Below are positions 1 to 6,477 of a stretch of DNA of 9,462 nucleotides, piece by piece. The DNA is from Porphyrobacter sp. (GTDB lineage: Bacteria; Pseudomonadota; Alphaproteobacteria; Sphingomonadales; Sphingomonadaceae). The stretch's first letter is position 1; each line of letters begins with the position of its first letter. The stretch is taken from NCBI GenBank assembly GCA_021732945.1, contig JAKFWB010000377.1:1-9462 (forward strand). Reading direction: 5' to 3'. The notes under the pieces are model-generated. The model made no database searches. It worked only from the letters and a program-made list of their open reading frames with translations, and was not told the DNA's origin. The position numbers and the translations under genes were made by a program.

Positions 1-415
1 TCGAAGACCCGCCCCCGCCAACCTTGAGGTGGCGATGCTTCATCAGCGGCACGGCATATTTGCAGCCCAGAAAGGTGCCAACCACATGGATATCAAGGTG
101 CAGCTTGAAGTGTGCGAGGCTGCAATCCTCGATGCTTTCGAAGATCACATTGCCCGCATTGTTGACGAGAATGTCGAGCCCGCCGTGGCGTTCCTCGACC
201 GCGCGCATCACTTCGATCCATTGTTCTTCGCTGGTGACGTCCAAGGCCATGGCATCGCCGCCGATTTCGGCTGCGACCTTGTGGGCGAGTTCCACTTCGC
301 GGTCGGTGACGATCACTTTGGCCCCTTCGCGCGCCAGTGCTTCGCAATCGGCCTTGCCCAGCCCCATCGCCCCGCCTGTCACGAGCGCAACCTTGCCCGC
401 TACCCGTCCCGCCAT
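1..415 (-). CDS. Short-chain dehydrogenase/reductase (SDR), 5' part only
   Basis: This is the N-terminal 138 residues of a classical SDR, a soluble NAD(P)-dependent oxidoreductase acting on an alcohol or ketone; the reading frame leaves the window at its left edge. The protein starts MAGRVAGKVALVTGG. The Rossmann motif TGGAMGLG (TGxxxGxG) is at residues 13-20, Asp38 ends the second beta strand and suggests NAD rather than NADP, Asp59-Val60 is the adenine-contact pair, and NNAG is at 85-88. The catalytic Ser and YxxxK lie beyond the edge, so activity cannot be judged. The start is the ATG at 415-413, preceded by a GGGAGAGAG ribosome binding site (419-427). It is divergent from the Rieske oxygenase at 545, with 129 bases between them, so the two may share a regulatory region. 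I infer that it oxidises a hydroxylated intermediate of the same pathway. The family is certain and the substrate unknown. Confidence 0.93.
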   Translation of the reverse strand, partial: MAGRVAGKVALVTGGAMGLGKADCEALAREGAKVIVTDREVELAHKVAAEIGGDAMALDVTSEEQWIEVMRAVEERHGGLDILVNNAGNVIFESIEDCSLAHFKLHLDIHVVGTFLGCKYAVPLMKHRHLKVGGGGSS

Positions 416-519
416 CTGCTCTCTCCCAAAAGCTTGTGTTTATGGGCGCAGCCTAAGGAGCGGGCGGACGGGTGCCACTGTCGAAAGCGCGAGGGCACGG
501 TTGGCGCAGCGCGATGTAT

Positions 520-537
520 TCTCCCAACCAAGGGAGA
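520..537 (+). promoter_or_regulatory. Small hairpin enclosing the ribosome binding site of the first Rieske gene
   Basis: TCTCCC (520-525), a six-base loop AACCAA, and GGGAGA (532-537) form a perfect six-base-pair hairpin. The 3' arm is the Shine-Dalgarno sequence of the gene that starts at 545. Such a stem could limit initiation, but it is short and may be incidental. The rest of 416-544 shows no convincing promoter hexamers. Confidence 0.35.
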
Positions 538-544
538 GGCGATC

Positions 545-1840
545 ATGATGGACGCAGGCGAAATCGCGCAGCTGAAGGCGCTGATGGAGTGGGAAGGCAC
601 GCGCACCGCGCCGCCCGAAGGCTTCCCCGTGCTGCCCGACATGCCGGCAGGGCGCTTCACCAGCGCCGAATATTTCGCGCTCGAACAGCAACACGTGTTC
701 CGCAAGAGCTGGCTGTTCGCCGGGCATATGGACGAAATTCCCGAGCCGGGCTGTTACATGCGCTGGCACAACGCGGGTGATCCGATCGTGATCGTCCACG
801 GCATGGACGGCGTGGTGCGCGCCTTTCACAACACCTGTCGCCACCGCGGCGCGCCGGTGGTGACGCAGGATCGCGGCAAATCCAGCCGGTTGATGTGCGG
901 CTATCACAACTGGACCTACAAGACCGACGGCAGCCTTGTGGGCGTGCCCGAGCGGCGCGATTTTCCGGCCGATTTCGACATGAGCTGCCGGGGGCTGCTT
1001 CCCGTGCGCTGCGAACTGTTCGGCAAGGTCATCTACGTCAATTTCGACATGGAGGCGATGTCGCTCATCGACTGGTTCGGCCCCTTGGCGCGCGAGTGGG
1101 AGGAGTTCGCCTTCGACCGGATCAAGCTCGCCGCGCGGCACAGCTTCGATCTCAAATGCAACTGGAAGGTCGCGATGGAGGCCAACATGGAGGTCTATCA
1201 TGTGCCCTTCATCCACCCCAACACGGTCGCCCCGCTGGTCGATCCTGCGCGCAATCTCAACACCATGTACCCCAATGGCCACGCCCGGATGCTCGCCCCG
1301 CCGCCGCGCACCACCGACCGCGAGCATGTCCGCGCGATCGATTCCCCGCCGGGCTGGCAATCGATCGACAGCGTGGGCGAATTGGGCCGCACCTGCACGC
1401 AAAGCTACACACTTTTTCCCAACTGGGTTTCGCCGCTGTCCAATTACTTTGTGCCGCCGCTGGTGTTCTGGCCGACCTCGCTCACCACCACCCGGCTGGA
1501 GTTAGTGACGATGGCGCTCGACTGGGGCGATGCACCTGCGCCTGATCTGTGGACCGTGCCCGACGCCAGCCAGCCCAATGGCCGCCAGATGAGCCCGATC
1601 ATTCTCGAAGACACGCAATTCGGCGAAGCGATCCAGCTTTCGATGCAGGGGTCAGCCTTCCGCTCGGTGCCGCTCTCCTATCAGGAGGCGCGGATATATT
1701 CCTTTCACCAGAGCCTCGACCGGATGATCGGTTACGAGAACGTTCCACCGCAGCTCAGGGTTGAACCGGTGATTGGTGCAGATTGGGTGTGGCCCCGCGA
1801 TCCGCGCATCGCGCAAATGCAGCGCGAAACGGCGCAATGA
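545..1840 (+). CDS. Rieske-type aromatic ring-hydroxylating oxygenase, alpha subunit
   Basis: This is a 431-residue terminal oxygenase component of the HcaE/COG4638 type, cytoplasmic, which uses electrons from a separate reductase to hydroxylate or O/N-demethylate a substrate. The Rieske [2Fe-2S] ligands are C98-x-H100 (CRHRGAP) and C118-x2-H121 (CGYHNWTY). The catalytic domain has N206-W-K-V and then E216, Y218, H219 and H224: E216 is the bridging acid and the two histidines bind mononuclear iron. D356 in LEDTQFGE is the likely third iron ligand. The usual EN before the bridging acid is E212-A213 here. The start at 545 is chosen because AGGGAG (531-536) lies eight bases upstream; the open frame continues to position 29, but that part is antisense to the SDR. 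No beta subunit, ferredoxin or reductase follows. The TonB receptor is 199 bases downstream. Family confidence is high; the substrate is unknown. Confidence 0.95.
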   Translation: MMDAGEIAQLKALMEWEGTRTAPPEGFPVLPDMPAGRFTSAEYFALEQQHVFRKSWLFAGHMDEIPEPGCYMRWHNAGDPIVIVHGMDGVVRAFHNTCRHRGAPVVTQDRGKSSRLMCGYHNWTYKTDGSLVGVPERRDFPADFDMSCRGLLPVRCELFGKVIYVNFDMEAMSLIDWFGPLAREWEEFAFDRIKLAARHSFDLKCNWKVAMEANMEVYHVPFIHPNTVAPLVDPARNLNTMYPNGHARMLAPPPRTTDREHVRAIDSPPGWQSIDSVGELGRTCTQSYTLFPNWVSPLSNYFVPPLVFWPTSLTTTRLELVTMALDWGDAPAPDLWTVPDASQPNGRQMSPIILEDTQFGEAIQLSMQGSAFRSVPLSYQEARIYSFHQSLDRMIGYENVPPQLRVEPVIGADWVWPRDPRIAQMQRETAQ

Positions 1841-1889
1841 CGCTACGGCATCCGGTTTTGGCGCCGCTATGTGACGTTTTTGCCGCAGT

Positions 1890-1901
1890 TTGACAGAGTC
1901 A
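1890..1901 (+). promoter_or_regulatory. TTGACA hexamer with TGAC-AGA-GTCA palindrome upstream of the TonB receptor
   Basis: A perfect consensus -35 hexamer TTGACA (1890-1895) overlaps an 11-base palindrome, TGAC AGA GTCA (1891-1901), in the 199-base gap before the receptor. No good -10 hexamer is found 16-18 bases further on. This is therefore a candidate promoter element or operator only. A related stretch lies at 7713-7727 between two divergent genes. Confidence 0.25.
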
Positions 1902-2039
1902 CTATCGCTTTTGCGGATGGCGCGTTTTGCCCCCCGCCATACACCTGCAACCCATACCGGAAGGCGTGAGCAGACGCGCTCAGGGTTGAGGAATCAAAGG
2001 GTGCGCGGGCAAGCCGCGACCCGCTGGGGAGAGACGAAC

Positions 2040-4484
2040 ATGATCACACTTCGTGCCCGAAATGCATCTGGCAAAGGCTCGGCCGGATTGCGGCGCGCGC
2101 TGTTCTGCGGCGCTGCGCTGAGCGGGCTTGCCGCCGTGCCAACCACAGCCTTCGCGCAGGATGCCGAAGCGGCGGAAGATACGCCCGAAGAACGCGTGAT
2201 CGTGGTGCAGGCGCGCCGCCAGAACGAAAGCTTGCAGGAAGTCCCTGTCACCGTCACCGCGATCGGCGGCGAGACGCTGGAACGCTACAGCATCGATCAG
2301 GTCGCCGATTTCACCAGCCGCGTGCCGACCTTGAACGTGCAGGTCGGCGGTTCGGGCTCGGGCGGGCAGCTGAGCCTTCGCGGGGTCGGTTCGTCCAACA
2401 TCTCGGCCGCGTTCGATTCCGCCGTGGCGTTCGAATATGACGGTGTGATCGCCTCGACCAGCCGTCTGGTGCAGGCGGGTTTCTTCGATGTCGAGCAGGT
2501 CGACGTGCTGCGCGGCCCGCAGTCGCTGTTCTTCGGCAAATCGGCCACTGCTGGCGTCTTGTCGCTGCGCTCTGCCAACCCAACCTCCGATTGGGAAGTG
2601 GGCGTGCGCGGGTCTTATGAGTTTGAGGAAAAGGGGTATCTGATCTCGGGCTATGTCTCTGGCCCGATCAGTGATACGCTGGGCGTGCGTTTGGCCGCGC
2701 AGTTCAACGACATCGAAGAATTCCAGATCCTTCAGGATGGCACCCCGGCGGTCAATCAGGAACGCGGGCTGACTGACCTGATCGTGCGCGGTACGCTCGA
2801 TTGGCAGCCGTCAGACCGGTTCCGTGCCAACTTCAAGCTGCAATACAGCAAGAACGAAAATGATGGCGCGATCGGCACCGCCGAAATCGGCTGCGGCGCC
2901 AATGGTGTGGCTGACCCGGTGGTGCTGCTGGGTGGAGGTTTGGTGATCCAGCCGGGATACGACTGCAACACCCAGGATCAACGCTATTTCCTGCCTGATG
3001 GAGCGCCGCAATTGTCAGGCCCCGTGCCCGGCAATTCCCCAGCCAATGGCCGCAACGGCGTGCCCTTTGGCGAGACCGAAATCTGGTTCAGCCGCTTGCA
3101 GTTCGAACTCGATCTGTCCGACAGCCTGACGCTGACCTCGGTGACCGGCCTGCTTAATCTCGATGCGATCGACTTCGACTGCTTTTCCTACGCCGGGTTC
3201 TTCCCCGGCCCGAACGGGACACGCATTCCCGGCGGCGCGGGCTGTTCCGATCCGATCAACCAGCTGGAACAATACAGCCAGGAAATCCGGGTCGCGTCGG
3301 ATTTTGACGGGCCGTTCAACTTCATGCTCGGCGCGTTCTACGAGGATCGGACATTCATTTTCGATACCTCGCAGCAGGCGATCAACATCTCGTTCCTCGG
3401 CCCTGATCCGGTGACGGGCTTCACCTATGATTACGACAAGACGCACACCACCAAGACCGAAGCCCTGTCGTTCTTCGGCAGCGCGCAGATCGACATCACT
3501 GACAAGCTGGAACTGTCGGGCGGGGTGCGCTGGACCGACGAACAAAAGGTCCAGACCATCGCGGTGCCGTTCGTGCACACCTTCCTGCAAGGGCCGGTGT
3601 TCGTCCGTCCGGGCTTCTTCTCGGGCCCGATCAACTTTGCCGATGACAACTTCTCACCCGAAGCGACCCTGAAATATCAGGCGACCGATGACATCAACAT
3701 CTTCGCCTCGTTCAAGACCGGGTTCAAATCGGGCGGGATCGACAACTCGGCTTTGCCATCGAACAGCCTCAGCCAGGCGGCATTGTCGGGTGATTTCAGC
3801 TCGCTGATCTTCCGTTCGGAAGAGGCCATCGGCGGTGAAATCGGGATCAAGTCGCAGTGGGCGGACCGCACCATCACCTTGAACGCGACCGCATACCAAT
3901 ATGTCTTCACCGACCTTCAGGTGCAGAACTTCAACGCCATCACCATCCAGTTCATCACCAGCAATGCGGGCGAACTGACCACCAAGGGCGTTGATCTGGA
4001 AGCGGGCTGGCGGACCCCGATCGATGGCCTGAGGCTGTCGGCCAACCTGTCCTATCTTGACTCCCAGTACACCGATGATTTCCTCCAGCCGGGCGGACAA
4101 GGCGGTCCGATCAACCTGAACGGGCGGCGCGGCAGTCAGGCACCCGAGTGGGCGGGCAACTTCGCAGCTGACTGGACCGTGCCGCTCAGCGACAATCTGG
4201 AATTGTTCCTGTCGGGCAACGCGGCTTACAATGATGGTTACATCACCGACGAATCAACGCTGAACGACTTTGTTCAGCCAAGCTTCTGGACGCTGGATAC
4301 CAACGTTTCGATCGGCCATCCCGATGGCAAGTGGAAGCTGGCGCTGGTGGCAACCAACCTTACCGATGAAATCATTGTGATCACCTCGGGCGGGCGTCCG
4401 TTCCTGCCCGCCACCGGCGATGACGTGGTGCTGACCCAGAACCGCGGACGGCAGGTGTTTGCGGAAGTCAGCTTCAAGTTCTGA
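2040..4484 (+). CDS. TonB-dependent outer-membrane receptor
   Basis: This is an 814-residue outer-membrane beta-barrel importer powered by TonB-ExbB-ExbD. The signal peptide is residues 1-39: a basic start, a hydrophobic run LFCGAALSGLAAV, and cleavage expected after AFA, before QDAEA. A TonB-box-like stretch ERVIVVQA follows at about 51-58. The plug domain covers roughly 60-180 and includes LRGVG at 113-117 and DVLRGPQSLFFGKSATAG at about 155-172, close to the family's VLRGPQ...GRNATAG pattern. The rest is the barrel, with cysteine-bearing loops, and the protein ends in the aromatic-rich FAEVSFKF, typical of BAM-recognised barrels. There is no STN signalling domain before the plug, so it is a transporter rather than an ECF-sigma transducer. 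The start at 2040 follows GGGGAGAG (2026-2033); the open frame upstream to 1890 has no signal peptide. Its place between two Rieske genes suggests import of their substrate rather than a siderophore, which is inference. Confidence 0.96.
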   Translation: MITLRARNASGKGSAGLRRALFCGAALSGLAAVPTTAFAQDAEAAEDTPEERVIVVQARRQNESLQEVPVTVTAIGGETLERYSIDQVADFTSRVPTLNVQVGGSGSGGQLSLRGVGSSNISAAFDSAVAFEYDGVIASTSRLVQAGFFDVEQVDVLRGPQSLFFGKSATAGVLSLRSANPTSDWEVGVRGSYEFEEKGYLISGYVSGPISDTLGVRLAAQFNDIEEFQILQDGTPAVNQERGLTDLIVRGTLDWQPSDRFRANFKLQYSKNENDGAIGTAEIGCGANGVADPVVLLGGGLVIQPGYDCNTQDQRYFLPDGAPQLSGPVPGNSPANGRNGVPFGETEIWFSRLQFELDLSDSLTLTSVTGLLNLDAIDFDCFSYAGFFPGPNGTRIPGGAGCSDPINQLEQYSQEIRVASDFDGPFNFMLGAFYEDRTFIFDTSQQAINISFLGPDPVTGFTYDYDKTHTTKTEALSFFGSAQIDITDKLELSGGVRWTDEQKVQTIAVPFVHTFLQGPVFVRPGFFSGPINFADDNFSPEATLKYQATDDINIFASFKTGFKSGGIDNSALPSNSLSQAALSGDFSSLIFRSEEAIGGEIGIKSQWADRTITLNATAYQYVFTDLQVQNFNAITIQFITSNAGELTTKGVDLEAGWRTPIDGLRLSANLSYLDSQYTDDFLQPGGQGGPINLNGRRGSQAPEWAGNFAADWTVPLSDNLELFLSGNAAYNDGYITDESTLNDFVQPSFWTLDTNVSIGHPDGKWKLALVATNLTDEIIVITSGGRPFLPATGDDVVLTQNRGRQVFAEVSFKF

Positions 4485-4505
4485 TTGCGTCCAACAGGGG
4501 AAGAA

Positions 4506-4519
4506 CGTGCGCGAGCACG
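4506..4519 (+). other. Small hairpin with GCGA (GNRA) tetraloop before the terminator
   Basis: CGTGC (4506-4510), GCGA (4511-4514) and GCACG (4515-4519) form a five-base-pair stem closed by a GNRA-type tetraloop, four bases ahead of the terminator. It would sit at the 3' end of the receptor mRNA and might protect it from exonucleases; that role is inference. Confidence 0.35.
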
Positions 4520-4522
4520 GCA

Positions 4523-4556
4523 GGGGCGGGCCAGCAATGGCTCGCCCCATTTGTTT
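4523..4556 (+). terminator. Rho-independent terminator after the TonB receptor
   Basis: GGGGCGGGCC (4523-4532) pairs with GGCTCGCCCC (4539-4548) across the loop AGCAAT. This gives a ten-base-pair stem with one G-U pair, followed by ATTTGTTT. It lies 39 bases after the receptor stop and 73 bases before the second Rieske gene, so that gene probably has its own promoter or depends on read-through. Confidence 0.8.
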
Positions 4557-4592
4557 GCCCCTAAAAGTGAGCATTGCCCTGCCGCCCGGTAA

Positions 4593-4607
4593 AGCGGATG
4601 GTCCGCT
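4593..4607 (+). promoter_or_regulatory. 15-base palindrome upstream of the second Rieske gene
   Basis: AGCGGA (4593-4598), TGG, and TCCGCT (4602-4607) form a perfect inverted repeat ten bases ahead of the ribosome binding site. It could be a repressor operator or a small mRNA hairpin. No convincing -35/-10 pair is visible in 4557-4616. Confidence 0.3.
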
Positions 4608-4616
4608 CCAAAGTTC

Positions 4617-4622
4617 GGGAGG
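4617..4622 (+). promoter_or_regulatory. Ribosome binding site that fixes the start of the second Rieske gene
   Basis: GGGAGG at 4617-4622 touches the first in-frame ATG (4623), which leaves no room for initiation, but is six bases from the second ATG (4629). The second ATG is therefore the probable start. Confidence 0.75.
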
Positions 4623-4628
4623 ATGACA

Positions 4629-5858
4629 ATGTCACGCGAAACGCTGGTCGAAATGACCCGCAATCTGGTCGCCCACGGCGCGGCCGATACCATGGAATAT
4701 GCCGATGACGTGAAGCGCGTTCCTGCCAGCGCTTACACCGATCCGGCGCTGTTCGAGCTGGAAAAGCAGCGGATCTTCCGCCGCCTGCCGCTGATGGTCG
4801 CGCCATCGTGCGAGCTGCCCAAGCCCGGCGACTTCAAGGCGATGGACATTTGCGGCGTGCCGCTGCTGCTCAGTCGCCAGAAGGACGGCAGCATGGGCGC
4901 CTTCCTCAACATGTGCACCCACCGCGGCAACCCGCTCGCTGCCGGATGCGGCAACGCCAGCCGCTTTACCTGCGGCTATCACGGCTGGACCTTCAAGGCC
5001 GATGGCGACCTGATCGGCGTCGCCAGCCCGCAGGATTTCGGCCAGATAGACAAGAGTCAGCATTGCCTGACCAAGTTCCCAGTCTACGAAAGCGCCGGGC
5101 TGATCTGGGTGACGCTCGATCCGCATTCGAAGCTGTCGATCGCCGATTACCTGTGCGGTTATGACGAGTTGCTCAAGGCGTTCGAATTCGATGGCTGGAC
5201 GCTGTTTGCGAGCCGCGTGCTGGAAGGGCCGAACTGGAAGACAGCCTACGACGGCTATCTCGATTTCTACCACCTGCCGGTGCTGCACAAGGACACATTC
5301 GGGGCGGATTTCTACAACCGCGCCAATTACTTCGCCTTCGGCCCGCACCAGCGCCTGTCGACCCCGTCGCAATTCGCGATCAAGGTGCAGGGCGATGATG
5401 ATCAGCAGATGGATCTGGCCGCAATGGCTGATGATGATCTGCCGCAGGACGTGCTGGTGCAGGGCGTGTGGACGATCTTCCCGCACATCTCGATCGCCAG
5501 TTTCTATGGCGGCGGGCAGCGCGGGGCGATGATCAGCCAGCTGTTCCCCGGCGCGACGGTGGGCGAGAGTTTCACCACCCAGTTCTATGTCATGGAGAAC
5601 CAGCCCGAGACCCCCGAACAGGTGCAGGCGGCGCACGACCAGTTCAACTTCCTCGAAATCGTGGTCCGCGATGAGGACTACGCCACCGGCAAGCGCCAGC
5701 ATCAGGCGCTGCAATCGGGGCTGATGAAAGAGGTGCTGTTCGGCCGTAATGAAAAGGGCGGGCAAGTGTTCCACGGCTGGGCCGAGCGGCTGGTTGCAGC
5801 GAGCGATGATGAGCTGGTGACGATTTTTGCGCAGGAGCAGCGTCAGGCGGCGGAGTAG
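4629..5858 (+). CDS. Rieske-type aromatic ring-hydroxylating oxygenase, alpha subunit (second, divergent copy)
   Basis: This is a 409-residue Rieske non-haem iron oxygenase, cytoplasmic, expected to need an external ferredoxin/reductase. The Rieske ligands are C96-x-H98 (CTHRGNP) and C115-x2-H118 (CGYHGWTF). The catalytic centre is NWKTAYDGYLDFYHLPVLH (residues 202-220): D212 is the bridging acid, H215 and H220 bind iron, and D350 in RDEDYATG is the probable third ligand. The usual EN of the family is D208-G209 here, which I recall as typical of one subfamily. Outside the motifs it differs clearly from the oxygenase at 545-1840, so it is not a recent duplicate. The ATG at 4629 is preferred over 4623 on ribosome-binding-site spacing. 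It follows the receptor's terminator and has no partner gene downstream. Hydroxylation or demethylation of a product of the first enzyme, or of the same imported substrate, is plausible but unproven. Confidence 0.95.
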   Translation: MSRETLVEMTRNLVAHGAADTMEYADDVKRVPASAYTDPALFELEKQRIFRRLPLMVAPSCELPKPGDFKAMDICGVPLLLSRQKDGSMGAFLNMCTHRGNPLAAGCGNASRFTCGYHGWTFKADGDLIGVASPQDFGQIDKSQHCLTKFPVYESAGLIWVTLDPHSKLSIADYLCGYDELLKAFEFDGWTLFASRVLEGPNWKTAYDGYLDFYHLPVLHKDTFGADFYNRANYFAFGPHQRLSTPSQFAIKVQGDDDQQMDLAAMADDDLPQDVLVQGVWTIFPHISIASFYGGGQRGAMISQLFPGATVGESFTTQFYVMENQPETPEQVQAAHDQFNFLEIVVRDEDYATGKRQHQALQSGLMKEVLFGRNEKGGQVFHGWAERLVAASDDELVTIFAQEQRQAAE

Positions 5859-5942
5859 GGGTTTCGTCCGCGCATCCAGAATGGCTGCTTTTGGGTCGCT
5901 GGAGTTTGGTCCGAACGGCCGGGATTGGGTGGAACGCGGTCA

Positions 5943-6227
5943 TCAAAGTGAATCTAGGTCGTCGCGCTCGAACCATCTGGTAGAGACGATGAACTTCTCG
6001 GCCCGCTTTGGTGACAAGAATGGTCCAACCAATCCGCCATCATGCCTTTCCTTGAAACCACCATTCACGAGATCTGACTCTAAAATGTATGTGTCGCCAT
6101 GAGAAAATTCACGAATTTCGGCAGAGCGTTTGCCGTCCAAGCTGTATAGGGTCGAAGTTACGCGGTAATCGACCCCCTCGATCGGCTTGTTCGAGGGTCG
6201 ACCAATGACGCGATAAAGCCAATTCAT
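5943..6227 (-). CDS. Small hypothetical protein (94 aa), lower-GC
   Basis: I do not recognise this gene. It reads MNWLYRVIGRPSNKPIEGVD and ends FERDDLDSL. It is soluble, with no signal peptide, membrane segment or cysteine, and its charge and aromatic content are those of a real folded domain rather than a shadow frame. The stretch GVDYRVTSTLYSLDGKRSAEIREF (described here in two parts: GVDYRVTSTLYS at 18-29, then LDGKRSAEIREF at 30-41) looks like paired beta strands. The DNA has visibly lower GC than its neighbours (24 of 60 bases at 6061-6120), which suggests separate origin. The start codon ATG is at 6227-6225, with only a weak GGGA about ten bases ahead of it. It is convergent with the second Rieske gene and stands alone. 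Protein-coding status is likely but not certain. Confidence 0.55.
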   Translation of the reverse strand: MNWLYRVIGRPSNKPIEGVDYRVTSTLYSLDGKRSAEIREFSHGDTYILESDLVNGGFKERHDGGLVGPFLSPKRAEKFIVSTRWFERDDLDSL

Positions 6228-6360
6228 GTTGCTAGTTTTCCCGTCGCCTACGCTGAACGAAGTATCAGCGCGACCATAGTTGGTGCAATGCCTGATATCG
6301 GGTCGCTTTCAGAATGTCCGCATTTGACTGAAACGAGGCCAAAGCCGTCATTTCCTCAAT
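6228..6360. other. Non-coding stretch, no gene seen
   Basis: This 133-base stretch upstream of the small hypothetical gene is mixed-GC, without a plausible gene, RNA or clear promoter. It contains GGGTCGCT (6300-6307), a word also present at 5893-5900 on the other side of that gene; both sit in sequence that looks like decayed or unconstrained DNA. Confidence 0.4.
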
Positions 6361-6477
6361 CGTCGCCCCGGACTTGCCTGCCCCGGCGCAGGCCGGGGAT
6401 CCGGGGTTAAGCTTTTCTTTATTTGCGCTCGCGCCGAAGTTAGCCAAGCCCCGTGTCAACCACGGGGCGACGAACTT
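6361..6477. repeat. Bimeric REP-like intergenic repeat (two inverted units)
   Basis: Two imperfect copies of a unit that begins CGTCGCCCCG, then three variable bases, then TTG, face each other: one reads forward from 6361, the other on the minus strand from 6472. The left unit holds nested hairpins: CCCCGG (6366-6371) with CCGGGG (6401-6406), and inside it CCCCGGC (6381-6387) with GCCGGGG (6392-6398) across GCAG. The right unit is a perfect hairpin, GCCCCGTG (6448-6455) with CACGGGGC (6461-6468) across TCAAC, with AAGTT (6437-6441) and AACTT (6473-6477) able to extend it. Sequences of this style, CCCCGG followed by an ACTTG-like segment and CCGGGG, are common between genes in sphingomonads as I recall them. 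Such elements can act as RNA processing or termination sites. Confidence 0.65.

Noticed and set aside
29..544. N-terminal extension of the first Rieske frame by 172 residues
   Set aside because: This part is antisense to the SDR and encodes no known domain; a good ribosome binding site precedes the ATG at 545.
440..1402. Long minus-strand frame (320 codons) opposite the first Rieske gene
   Set aside because: It has the His/Ala/Arg-rich composition typical of a GC-rich antisense frame and contains no domain; the plus strand encodes a clear Rieske protein.
1890..2039. Upstream extension of the TonB receptor frame
   Set aside because: The extension lacks a signal peptide, whereas the ATG at 2040 has a strong ribosome binding site and begins a normal signal peptide.
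4632..5774. Long minus-strand frame (380 codons) opposite the second Rieske gene
   Set aside because: Antisense shadow of a well-supported gene, with low-complexity composition and no ribosome binding site.
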